From Littorina saxatilis (taxonomy: Eukaryota; Mollusca; Gastropoda; Littorinimorpha; Littorinidae): 64,000 nt of DNA. The stretch is taken from the NCBI RefSeq assembly GCF_037325665.1, contig NC_090255.1:6099229-6163228 (forward strand). Reading direction: 5' to 3'. The number at the start of each line of letters is the position of its first letter. Positions within the stretch are counted from its first letter, which is position 1. A program made the translations under genes and the position numbers. Below the pieces are notes generated by a model that was given only the letters and a program-made list of their open reading frames with translations, was not told the DNA's origin and searched no databases. Below are positions 1-12,300 of this stretch, piece by piece.

Positions 1-35
1 TGAATTGGGGGTCGTGAAAGGAGGGTTCCACTGTA
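1..35. repeat. Right end of a TA-flanked MITE (TIR ...GGTTCCACTGTA)
   Basis: The window opens inside a copy of the most abundant MITE family here. Its right terminus reads GGAGGGTTCCACTGTA. Better delimited copies lie at 18392-18762, 35456-35634, 50602-50773, 51438-51862 and 55161-56074. Copies start TACAGTGGAACCCCCC and end GGGGGGTTCCACTGTA, with interior phrases such as GGTCTTAAAAAGGAGGGAGTC. The flanking TA suggests a Tc1/mariner-type element. Confidence 0.6.
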
Positions 36-117
36 TTTTGGTTGCTGTTTAATAGTTTTTTCAGGAGGGAAATGAGATTCTTTTATACTATTTAAATTTT
101 GTTTTTTTAAACTTTAG

Positions 118-1837
118 TACTGTATTTTCCGGGTTACAAGGCGCTACAGCTTTTAAAAAAAATTTGTAATCCAGTCACCCATTGGGCGCAGGGGGCCGAT
201 AGCACCAAAATTGAAAAAGTATACTGGTAACAAACAGTCGAAGATAAGCCGCACATCAAAGGAAGAATACAGAGTGGAAATATGCTTACCACCATCCAAC
301 CCCTCTGTCAGAGAAGAGAAGCCAAGACTATGGTACAGGCCGAGAAGCTCAAGTGCCTACCTGACCACCCCATGAAGCACAGACTGAGCAACCTCACCAA
401 GAACCGGCTTAAACGGAGCAGTTTTGTACACGAGAGCAAGAGACTTTCTCGACAGTACAGGGAAGTCCTTCCACAGAACACTCTACCTCTGACTCAAGAA
501 GAAGAGGAAACCCCCAAGGCAACAGAGAAACCAGGCATCCAGATCTGCACCAGTGTTCCACATGTTACCTCAGGAGAAGATCAGAATGACACAGCTCGAC
601 AGGCACTCACCTTAGCCCTGATCGACGAACAGTACCCAAAAGAGGCGTGGATCCATGTATACACCGATGGATCAGCAACTAACGCCGTGCTCAATGGAGG
701 TGCAGGCATTCTCATCCAGTTCCCTGGGGGACATACAGCTACATCCAGCGTTGCCACTGGCAAACACTGCACAAACTATAAAGCAGAAGCAGAAGCTCTC
801 ATGCAGGCCGCCTCCTTCGTTCAGGACTCCGCAGACCCTTGCTACCAAGTTGTCTTCCTCTCGGACGCCCTTTCAGTCCTTCAGGCCCTAGAAAACGACA
901 AACTCCCACAGCTGGCCAAAGCATTACAGATGGTCAGACAAACCAGAAGAGTTGTCCTCCAGTGGATACCAGCACACTGTGGGATACCAGGAAATGAAAG
1001 GGCAGATGAGCTGGCAAAAGAAGGAGCCGTGGAAGACCAACCTGAAAACAGTGTCAGCTTTAGTGAGCAGAAGACAATCATCAAGGCATTGATGAGGCCA
1101 AGGACAAACAGAGATGACTACCACACAATGTCCAGAGAGCAGCAAGTCAACCTCATCAGACTGCGTACTGGCCACAACAGGCTCAATGCTCACATGAACC
1201 GAAAGTTCAAGCTGGCGCCATCACCAACCTGTGCCTGCGGTCAAGAGGACCAAACAACGGAACACATCTTACAGCGATGTCCCTTACTAGATGAGGAACG
1301 AAAAGAAGTGTGGCCGTCACCAACTCCCTTGCAGACCAAACTATACGGCAGTCGACAGGAGTTGGAGAAAACGACAACATTTATCACCAGTGCTGGACTG
1401 ATTGTGTAACCTCTGCGAACGCCAAGAAGAAGAAGAGTGGAAATATGTGTGCTCTGTGTGTGCGGCGAGATCAAAGGCAGGTCCATTGTGATAGCTGGGT
1501 TGCCTTGTTTATAGACACTGACCTTCTTCCCAGGGGTCAATGACCCAGTTTTAACTATGAGAGGTGGTTCCCCTGTCATATCTGAGAGAGGAAACACTTT
1601 CTGCACCGGGGTCAGTGACCGAGTTTAACCAATGGGGCGGTCTCTTTGATGTCTTGAGAGGAAACTTGGCCAGGGTAGTACCTAGTAACTGAAAGATGCA
1701 TTATCACAAGTTGTTTGACTGGTACTCGGGCGGTCTCTTTGATTTTTTTCATATCGGATTAGGCGCTTCGTTATACAAGACGCAGGGGTCAAACTCGAGG
1801 AAAAAAAGTCACGTCTTATGACCCGAAAAATACGGTA
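118..1837. mobile_element. TA-flanked MITE interrupted by a LINE
   Basis: The left end reads TACTGTATTTTCCGGGTTAC and the right end, reverse-complemented, reads TACCGTATTTTTCGGGTCAT. These are imperfect terminal inverted repeats flanked by TA. The LINE at 285-1433 sits inside it. A relative with TACGGTATTTGGCG ends lies at about 7236-7757, nested in another element. A Tc1/mariner-like origin is inferred from the TA flank only. Confidence 0.5.
285..1433 (+). mobile_element. 5'-truncated I-group LINE: RNase H and C-terminal region
   Basis: A 14-bp perfect target duplication (AGAGTGGAAATATG at 271-284 and 1434-1447) brackets the insert, and an AAG repeat forms the 3' tail, as for target-primed reverse transcription. 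The frame to the stop at 1409 carries a retrotransposon RNase H domain: YTDGSA, KAEAEAL, FLSDALSVL and WIPAHCGIPGNERADELAKE supply the D-E-D-H/D catalytic set. It is followed by a Cys-His tail (CACGQEDQTTEHILQRCP). The reverse transcriptase and endonuclease are absent through 5' truncation. The first ATG at 282 belongs to the target duplication, so this is not an independent start. RNase H downstream of RT is typical of I-group LINEs; the exact clade is not resolved. The open frame and exact duplication suggest a recent insertion. Confidence 0.8.
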
Positions 1838-2013
1838 CAATTGAAAATTTGAGCTGCTAAAAATTAAAAACATTTGTGCTTAAAATTAGAAAAAATAAAA
1901 ATCTCGGTACCACAGTCATTTTTTTGAATTTTGCTTAAAAACTAAATCTTTTCAAAACATTCAAAAATCTTGTCATGAGTAAAAAGCATGGTTTGCACTG
2001 GTGATTTTTACAG

Positions 2014-2104
2014 GGTGTCTGCCACGTACAAGAACATCCCCGTCACACGCGATACAACCGCTGAAGAAGTGATAAGCTTAGCTCTGCGCAAGTTTGGTGT
2101 CGAG
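2014..2104 (+). CDS. DGKQ: DGKQ window exon 1 (Ras-associating region, start)
   Basis: The acceptor TTTTTACAG precedes 2014 and the donor GTACGT follows 2104. The exon enters on the third base of a codon and ends on a codon boundary. It encodes [20 protein letters not shown], a typical beta-strand/helix start of an RA domain. A copy of its last ~17 bases and the first ~40 intron bases lies 84 bp downstream. Confidence 0.85.
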
Positions 2105-2397
2105 GTACGTCATTTTCTGTTAGAGAGTGTGTGCTGTTCATGCGTGCATGTGTGCTTGTGTGTGTTATATTGCAAGTTTGGTGTCAAGTTTTGTCATTTT
2201 TCTGTGGGAGAATGAGTGCTGTTGATGCCTGTCAGTGAGGGTGCTTTGTGTATTAAAAGAGTATGTGTGCATTTTAGGGGATGGAGAGAGAGGAATGAAG
2301 GGGGGGGGTTGGAGAGAGAGGCAAACAGGGAAGAGAGATAGTGTGTGTGTATGAGTGTGTGTTGCTGCCCTACATGCAAACCGGCATAACAGGCAGT

Positions 2398-2445
<48 letters not shown>

Positions 2446-5400
2446 GTGTGTGCGTGCGTGCGTGCGTGCGTGCATGCATGCGTGCGCAAGCAAGCGTGTG
2501 TGTTTGATGCAACCTTTTGCTCCTGTCTTATTGTATCATTCAGATTGAAAAGTAAACACACATTTGTCTGGGTCATGCAGAGAAGAAATAAAGTGTCCCA
2601 ATTGACAAGTGTGTGTGAATGTTGCAGGAGAACTCTCAGGAGAACTTTAGCCTGATGGAGGTCTTGCTTGACAAGGGGGTGACGGAGCGTCGCGTGGAGC
2701 GCACCGACAAACCATGGCAGGTCATGCAGCAAAGTCGCAAGGTTCGTACATCAGACCTGTTGACTCATACGATATTTTGCACGCCAAGTTTCCAAGAATA
2801 CGATAAATACGCTGGTTGATAAGAAAGTACGACGATTTCCAGTGTCATATTCTTACAGTTTTATCATCAGTGCGACGGACGTTGTATTGGAATTTCATTG
2901 CTAACAGTTTTACGTCGGTCACATGATTAACAAGCACCTCTACCTGATAAGAAAATACACTCAATATTTTGAAACTTCTTGGGTTGAGAGTTAAATCATC
3001 ATTATCATTCTTTTTTGAGGCTGAAAGTTCCTTGTTCGTTTCAATGCTTGTTATTCTCTCAGGTGCCAGGAGACTGGTTCCGCATAACTCTCACTTACTC
3101 TGTTACACAGTCGTATGCCTTTAGAGCACAACTCTGACTTACTCTGTCACACAGTCGTATGCCTTTAGAGCTCAACTCTGACTTACTCTGTTACACAGTC
3201 GTATGCCTTTAGAGCACAACTCTGACTTACTCTGTCACACAGTCGTATGCCTTTAGAGCACAACTCTGACTTACTCTGTTACACAGTCGTATGCCTTTAG
3301 AGCACAACTCTGACTTACTCTGTTACACAGTCGTATGCCTTTAGAGCACAACTCTGACTTACTCTGTCACACAGTCGTATGCCTTTAGAGCTCAACTCTG
3401 ACTTACTCTGTTACACAGTCGTATGCCTTTAGAGCACAACTCTGACTTACTCTGTTACACAGTCGACCAGTCGTATGCCTTTAGAGCTCAACTCTGACTT
3501 ACTCTGTTACACAGTCGTATGCCTTTAGAGCACAACTCTGACTTACTCTGTTACACAGTCGTATGCCTTACTTCCCTTTGTATATCAGAGTTTTTCTATT
3601 TAGATTGTTTTTAATCGTGTGGATTTCAAGCATCTCTAGAGCTCCAGAGATAATGCCAAGACAAAAAAAAGCAATGTTTCAGATTCACCAGCCGACCATA
3701 CTTTTTTCTTCCAACCCTAGAGCTTTGTTTGAACTAGGGGGCCCGGGTAGCTCAGTTGGTAGAGCACTGGACTTGTGATCGAAAGGTCGCAGGTTCGAAT
3801 TCGGGCCGGGACGGACACGGTCAACTTTATGTGCAGACCCAGAGACGGAAGCCATGTCCCACCCCCGTGTCATCACAATGGCACGTAAAAGACCTTGGTC
3901 ATTCTGCCATAAGTGCAGGTGGCTGAATACACCTAAACACGCAGACACCTGGGTAGCGCGACTCCGTTGCTGCTAGCTTTCCACTGGGAAGAAGCGACCC
4001 GAATTTCCCAGCGATGGGACAATAAAGTAATGAGAAATGAGAAACTCTGCTGTACACAAAGCTACTTTGACGCGTGTTCTGTTTTCGTTTCTACTAGCTT
4101 CCTGCGAGGTTTGGGTGTTTATGATTACGGAAAACTCGCAGTGGTTAGTTAGCTACGATTTGTTTTTCTCAGATGTTCTGTTCATTACCTCTGTAAATTT
4201 ACCTCTAATTTCAGACTCCCTCCTTTTTAAGACCTTATTTCTCAGATTTTTTTTAGGTCAATAGGTTAATATTTTTAAGCAATAAGCTTGCCATGAGAAC
4301 CGAGAAAGGCAACTAACTTGCATCAGTCTCGAATAGCAATATCGGTTTAGGAGACGATAAAATATAATAATAATAACCCTTTGTTTACCTGGACAGGAGT
4401 CGTTACGGCAGAACCGTATGACGAGGTTTTACCTGCAACAGAAGGAGGACCCTCACGGGCCGAGCATCTCGCTCCTGATCGGCAACCTCCCCACAGGGCT
4501 CTCCCAGCGCCAGTATGAGAAAATTTTGTTAGACATCATTGGAAAAGGTGAGTCTGGAGAGAAAACACCTGTGTTTCAGTATTTCCCTGCCTGTGTGTGT
4601 AGTTCTTTGTTTTTCCACCCAGAATAGACGATTTTTGGAAATAACTTCGTCGGGTGTGAATGGGTGGTGAAAGAGTGAATGCCCTTGCTGTTTACTCGGA
4701 CAAACATTGCAGGGGCCAATCACTAGCGAGGGGTGTGGGAAACATGTGGACAGGAGAACGTGTGAGTTATTTGTTATGTTATATGTTATATGAAGTCTTA
4801 TATCGCGCGCGTATCTCCAGACTCGGACTCAAGGCGCAGGGATCTATTTATGCCGTGTGAGATGGAATTTTTTACACAATACATCACGCATTCACATCGA
4901 CCAGCAGATCGCAGCCATTTCGGCGCATATCCTACTTTTCACGGCCTATTATTCCAAGTCACACGGGTATTTTGGTGGACATTTTTTATCTATGCCTATA
5001 CAATTTTGCCAGGAAAGACCCTTTTGTCAATCGTGGGATCTTTAACGTGCACACCCCAATGTAGTGTACACGAAGGGACCTCGGTTTTTCGTCTCATCCG
5101 AAAGACTAGCACTTGAACCCACCACCTAGGTTAGGAAAGGGGGGAGAAAATTGCTAACGCCCTGACAAACTCGCAACCTCTCGCTTCCGAGCGCAAGTGC
5201 GTTACCACTCGGCCACCCAGTCCTTTGTCAGAGGAAAAGCAAGGGTATTCACTCTCACAACCCCAACAAACCCGAATTATTTTTGAGAATCGTCTATTAA
5301 CTGATGTCCGATGTATGCATGCTTTTGTAATTAGGAGAGACTTTGTAACGAGCCGTGTTGGACTGGCTGGTTAGCGAGCCGAAGATGAAGAACTTGGCGT

Positions 5401-6199
5401 TGAGATTTGATCGAATGTTGTGAAAGACAGAGCTTTGAAACTTAAATACAATTGCAGAGTTTGATGATCTCCAGACATAATGCAAATCGAGGTGACTATC
5501 GTAAAATGTTCAAAAATTCAGCTTTGATGATATATATTACGAGTACGGCTCACTCGTGTTTCCAGAGAACAAATGGGTCAGCTTTGATCAATTTGTGTTT
5601 TTTTGAAAACAAATGAGTTAGATTTGATGTGATTTATTTGTGGTTTTTTTTTAAACAAATGAGTCGGCTTTGATGTGATATATTTGTGTTTACATAGAAC
5701 AAATTGGTCAACTTTGATGTGATACATTACGAGTACTTCTCACTTGTGTTTCCAGAGAACAAATGGGTCAGCTTTGATGTGATTTATTTGTGTTTTTTGA
5801 AAACAAATGTCAGCTTTGATGCGATATATTTGTGTTTTTTGAAAACAAACGAGTCAGCTTTGATGCTATATATTTGTGTTTACATAGAACAAATTGGTCA
5901 ACTTTGATGTGATATATTTGTGTTTTTTGAAAACAAATGAGTCAGCTTTGTGTTTACATAGAACAAATAGGTCAACTTTGATGTGGTACATTACGAGAAC
6001 TTCTCACTTGTATTTTCAGAGAACAAATGGGTCAGCTTTGATGTGATATATTACGAGTACGGCTCACTCGTGCTCATCTACACCAACCCGGAGAAGACGA
6101 CCAGAGTGTTCAACATCTTGCAAGAGGCAAGCTTTGACGACAAACAGCTTCTGACGCTTCTCTTACCCAACATCCAGGTATGGGCGACTTCAGCTAATA

Positions 6200-6234
<35 letters not shown>

Positions 6235-8769
6235 CGTGCGTGTGTGTGCATGCATGTGTGCGTGCGTGTATTTGTGCGTGCATGGTTGCATGCGTGTGTG
6301 TGTGTAGATAAAAGAAAACTTGAGAAAGCTTAAGTTGGACGTAAGCAGACCTGGTAACTTTGGCTAATATTTTGTGCTTCACTTTTGTTCACTGTGTGGG
6401 TGTGTTGGTGTGTGTGTGGATATGGGTGTGTGCGTATTTTTGTATAGATGTGTTTGTGTGTGCATGTGTTTTTATCTTTTACGCATGATCCCTGATCTTT
6501 GTCTTAATTCTTACGCCCAATACTTCATCTCAAACGCCGATACTTTCTGTCTGTAGCCGCACATGGTGCCGGAGGGGGTGCAGCCGCTGATGGTGTTCGT
6601 CAACGTGAAGAGCGGGGGCTGTCAGGGTCTGGACCTCGTCACCTCCTTCCGCAAACTCCTTAACCCACACCAGGTCTTCAACCTCGACAACGGGGGACCT
6701 CTGCCCGGGTGAGTGTGGCACTATTTACAATACAATTTCTTTCTTTTCCCTGATGAAGCTTTCATAAGCGAAAATTCGTATCGTCTAGTGCTGTTCTTGT
6801 ATCGGTGAGTACAGAAATCCTTTGTTTTTTAATTTTGATATGATACGATACGATACAATGCAATGCAATGCAAGTTTCACTGTACTCAGGATTTGGTTTC
6901 ATGATGAGACGCAGTGGCCTAGTAGTTAAGATGCTGGCCTCTCATGCTGATGGTCGTGAGTTTAAATCTCAGCCACGCCTGTTGGGTTAAGGGTGGAGCA
7001 GACCTGGGAACCCATACGATTTCGCCGTATTTTGTTCGCATGATTGTCGAGAATACGCTCAGTACGTCAGTGGGAAAAAAATACGACGAGAAAAATTCCT
7101 AGACTACTTTTGTTACAAGCCCACCCTGAAGCCGATCCAGTATTTTGGCACATGATTACGTCACTATATTAGCCGCCGTCAAAAAAAATATAATCGGATC
7201 GTGTCAATCAATCAAAACAACCAGGCAAACGAAAGTACGGTATTTGGCGAAATCGGCTCCAAGAATAAACAAGTGAAACAAAGAAGAAAAGTGAAAAAGT
7301 TTGAAGAAAAATATTACACACACACACAATTTGTAACCAACACACACACATGTAGTCTCGCCCGGAATTAGCTTTTTTGGGATGATTTACGACTTTTGCG
7401 CACATTTCGAGCAGACGAAAACACAACATGGCGGCTCTCGCTCCTCCAACTATCGCGAGACACAAAAAACCGAAATATCGCGCGCGCGAGATCCTGATAC
7501 ATCCGGTGTTTTTCTGTACGCTTGTCACGACGACTTGTTGACAAACGAAGATTCGCAAAAGAAAGAGAAAAGCGCCGAGTCGTGAGTAGAGAGCTAATAA
7601 TGTACCGGTAATCGCTAATCGAGCGAAATGAAAATCCGCGGCGACTTCCATTAGGTGAATGCTATTCAAGTTTAGGTAACATTTTAGCCGCATCTTTTTA
7701 TAAGCCGCAATGCGATTTTTTTTTTTTAAAGTCGCGGCTTGTAGTCCGTCAAATACGATACAGTTATTGTCTGTAAAAATTGAAAAAGCATTTGTTTTAA
7801 ATGTATAGGTAAACTTAATTAACGGTGTGACGGACGCGCATGAGGCATGTTTTAATCATGGACGTGCAAACGCTGTGTGGAGTACGCTCATTTTTTTGAA
7901 AATACACCAAGTTTGTTTGAGAATACTCAAAGTGCAAAACAGGGGTTCCCAGGTCTGGTGGAGATTTTTTCCAGTCTACCAGGTCAACATATGTGCAGAC
8001 CTGCTAGAGCCTTACCCCCCTTCGTGTGTACACGCAAGTACAAGAACAAGTACGCACGGAAAAGATCCTGTAATCCATGTCAGAGTTTGGTGGGTTATAG
8101 AAACACGAAAATATCAAGCATGCATCCTCCGAAAGCGGTGTATGGCTGCCTGAATGGCGGGGTAAAAACGGTAATACACGTCAAAACCCACTTATGCAAA
8201 AAACATGAGTGTAACTGGGAGTTTTAGCCTATGAACACAGAAGAAAAAGAAAGTTTCATGATGGACTTCTCATTTCCAAGCAACACATGTTTTCAGGCAT
8301 GTTTTCTTCTTCTTCTGCGTTCATGGGCTGAAACTCCCACTTACACTTGTGTTTTTCCAAGTGTGGGTTTTTACGTGTATGACCACTTTTACCCCGCCAT
8401 TTTGGCAGCCATACGCTGCTTTCGGGGTGAAGAAGAGTTTGGTTTCATGATGAATTTCTCATTTGCAACCGATGCATGTTTTCAGGCTGTATGTGTTCCG
8501 CAACATTCCCAACTACAAGATTCTGGTGTGCGGCGGTGACGGCAGTGTGGGCTGGGTTCTGTCCTGCCTGGACAACGTGGGTCAGGACGCCATGTGTCAG
8601 TCGCCCCCCATGGCCATCGTTCCACTGGGCACCGGTCAGTGTGTGTGTGTGTGTGTGTCAGTCGCCCCCCATGGCCATCGTTCCACTGGGCACCGGTCAG
8701 TGTGTGTGTGTGTGTGTGTGTGTGTCAGTCGCCCCCCCCAATGGTCATCGTTCCACTGGGCACCGGTCA

Positions 8770-8810
<41 letters not shown>

Positions 8811-9171
8811 AGTCGCCCCCCCCAATGGTCATCGTTCCACTGGGCACCGGTCAGTCTGTGTGTGTGTGTGTCTGTGTGTGTGTGTGTGTCAGTCGCCCCC
8901 CCATGGCCATCGTTCCACTGGGCACCGGTCAGTGTGTGTGTGTGTGTGTGTGTGTGTCAGTCGCCCCCCATGGCCATCGTTCCACTGGGCACCGGTCAAT
9001 CTGTGTGTGTGTGTCAGTCGCCCCCCATGGCCATCGTTCCACTGGGCACCGGTCAGTCTGTGTGTGTGTCAGTCGCCCCCCATGGCCATCGTTCCACTGG
9101 GCACCGGTCAGTCTGTGTGTGTGTGTGTGTCAGTCGCCCCCCATGGCCATCGTTCCACTGGGCACTGGTCA

Positions 9172-9202
<31 letters not shown>

Positions 9203-9297
9203 AGTCTCCCCCCATGGCCATCGTACCACTGGGCACCGGTCAGTCTGTGTGTGTGTGAGTCACCCCCCATGGCCATCGTACCACTGGGCACCGGTCA

Positions 9298-9354
<57 letters not shown>

Positions 9355-12300
9355 AGTCGCCCCCCATGGCCATCGTTCCACTGGGCACCGGTCAGTGTGT
9401 GTGTGTTTGTGTGGTCAGTGTGTAAAATGACTCAGGGAGAGTGTTTGTGTGTAAAGTAAACCGAGAGTGCATTGTGCTCAGGAAATGACTTGGCGAGAGT
9501 GTGTGTGTGTGTGTGTAAAGTAAACTGCTCTGATAAGAAAAAGAACATATTATTGTGCACAAAAAATGACCTGGGGTGGGTGTTTGTGTGTAAAGTAAAA
9601 CGTGCTTATGAAAAATGATGATTGTACTGTGTGTAGGCAACGACTTGGCGAGAGTGTTGCGATGGGGACCAGGCTACACAGGGGGAGAGGACCCGCTCAA
9701 CGTTTTACGCGACGTCATCGACGCTGAGGAGATCAAGCTGGACAGGTTAGCCTTGTGAAGATGTGTGTCGCAAAAATGTGTCATAAAATTGTATGGAGTG
9801 GCCCCCTATCCCCCCTCCTCCCTGTTTTTAACACCTTCAAAAATTCTAGAACATCAGGTCTTAAAGGTACTACTCACCTGGAGACAATATCAGCCGTTGT
9901 AGGACTCAAGATCAACAAGAGGAAAACCGAATTGACTAAGACCAACACCACAGCCGACAATCCGGTGATGATCAATGGGGAGCCCATCAAGGAAGTGGAG
10001 TCCTTTGTTTACCTGGGGAGCATCATTGACGGACAAGGAGGCTCGGACAGGGACGTCAAAGCAAGGATTGGGAAAGCACGGGGAGCCTTTGTCATGCTAA
10101 AGAAGATCTGGAGTTCCAAGGAGATTAGCCAAAGGACGAAGCTTCGGATCTTCAATTCAAACGTCAAGTCTGTTCTTCTCTATGGGTGTGAGACATGGAG
10201 GACAACAGAGACCATGCTGGGAAAGATCCAAATCTTTGTCAACACCTGCTTGAGGCGCATCCTAAACATCAGATGGACGGACAGAATCCGAAATGAAGAC
10301 CTTTGGCAGAGAGCTGACCAGAAACCAGCGGCGCAGCAAATTCTCCGGAGGAAATGGGGCTGGATAGGGCACACCCTGAGAAAGCCAGCATCCAGTATCA
10401 CGAGGCAAGCCCTGAAGTGGAATCCACAAGGGAAAAGGAAGAGAGGCCGGCCGCGCAACAGCTGGAGACGAGACACTGAAGCAGAGATCAACAGGCAGGA
10501 GAAGACCTGGAGCCAGATCGAAAGGGCAGCCCAGGACCGTGTCGGATGGAGAATTGTCGTCGATGGCCTTTGCTCCCCCGGGGGTTCATAATGGCCTAAG
10601 TAAGTAAGGTCTTAAAGGTGGTCGTCTACATTTTTGCTTTTTTTCAATAATCTTATGGTTAGATTTCGCCAAAAAGTTATGTCAGATGATGAATGAACCA
10701 TGGGGAAAATAAGTTATAGAAAAAAAAAATATATAAAAAAAGATTTTATTTTTGGGTAGCGTGACTCGCGCTTCCAATATATTGTTTGCTGAGAACATGT
10801 GCTTTGCCTAAAAATACTGACTGATCAAATTCATGTCACTATGCTTATAGCCACGCCCAAACAAGTGCAGCAACAGTTTGACACTGGAGCGCTGTCCACG
10901 CTTTTTTTTTAACGCACGAAATGCACGGGATTTGAGAGGAGTTTTGCGCTTGGCATTTTCCAAATAAGGATATCCTACTATAAGTACTACGCTGGAATAC
11001 TACAATGAATTTTCAAACGTCTACACTGGCTTTGTCTTTCCTGATCGAAAGGGGGTGTATTGTTGATATTTGTAGATAATAGACTCTGCATTTTAATGGT
11101 CAAATGGCGATTTCGGTATAAAAAATGTAGACAAGGACCTTTAAAGAGGAGGGAGTCTTAAAAGGGGGGTAAATTGACAGGGATTTTGATATATATATAT
11201 ACATACATTTTTTTTTAACATATATCCTATATCTGTGTGAGTGAATGTATTCGGTGTGTCACTGTGGCATAGATAGCTTTCTTAAACTGCAAGTGAAATG
11301 AAAAAAGGCCCATGTGCTGTATATACCTGCTTTTAAGCTCTCTCTGTACAAATCTGAATCACCTTTTTTAACCCTTGATTTTATAAAGTGGCCCTGAAAT
11401 TTTATCACTTTTTTATAAAGTACCTTTTTGGAAAATAAACGTATACTTTTAACATCCTACTCCCAATGCTTCTGGAGACAACGGGTGCCAAACCCAATCA
11501 TATTAAATCAGACTATCTAGAAGAAGAATTTACCCCTCTTAACAAACTTTTATCATCACCACTCCTGCCCACCCCGTCATCCTCCCCTCTTCGCTCACCC
11601 TTACCAGCTCCTTAGCGTATCACCAATTCTTGTCCCAAATAGAAACATTTTCTCCCGTTTAGTTTTCAGGGATTTTGAACTGGAAATCTGAGAAAACTGG
11701 GTTTGTAAAGGGAGGGTATCTTAAATTGAGGGTGTTAAGGCAAAGGGAGCCACTAAAATCTAAATTTGTATTTACTTCTACCATAGGCTAATGTTATATG
11801 CTTATGAAGTGGTAAGGCATATACGATTTCAAAACGGATAACGTTTTCAGTACCGTCACTGTCCGTTACCATGGAAACGGCAATCTCCAACTGCCAAAAT
11901 GGGTTGCTAGGAACACGTTTTTTAGCTTCCCCTTAAATCATAGGAATGTGATTTTTTGTATGTAGGATGTAGGAGTCCATAGTTGTGGAATGACAACAGG
12001 GATTTTTTCTAGGATGAATAGTTCTGATAAAATAATTTTTTTAGATGAATTATCATGTTTTTCAGCACAATTTTAGTAAATATGACCCACCTGAACAGTT
12101 ATTTATTAATTTAAAGAAAATTCCTGTTGTCATTCCACAGGTTGTCCTCTGATAAGCATGTCCCTTAAGTTTCATTGCATTCTGAACAGCTGGATTGAAG
12201 AAAAACAGTTTCCTAGAAAGCAGGTCATGCAAAAACGCTGAACAGAGAAACAAGGCCGAGAACATTTCAAAGCTCTTTCATTCACCCCAAATCAATGTTA

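Noticed and set aside
282-1409. Host RNase H gene
   Set aside because: Target duplication, AAG tail and LINE-type C-terminal Cys-His segment show a retrotransposon.
3739-3815. tRNA-like sequence GTAGCTCAGTTGGT...GGTTCGAATTC (and similar at 6907, 17776, 20175, 23525, 25145, 26226, 52818-53194, 63145-63458)
   Set aside because: All are heads of dispersed repeats with long common bodies and target duplications, so they are SINEs rather than tRNA genes.
8463-9430. Long open frames rich in VCVCVCV and PLGTGQ over the TG array
   Set aside because: They arise from reading through TG runs and the copied exon 6 edge; no splice or coding logic beyond the true exon.
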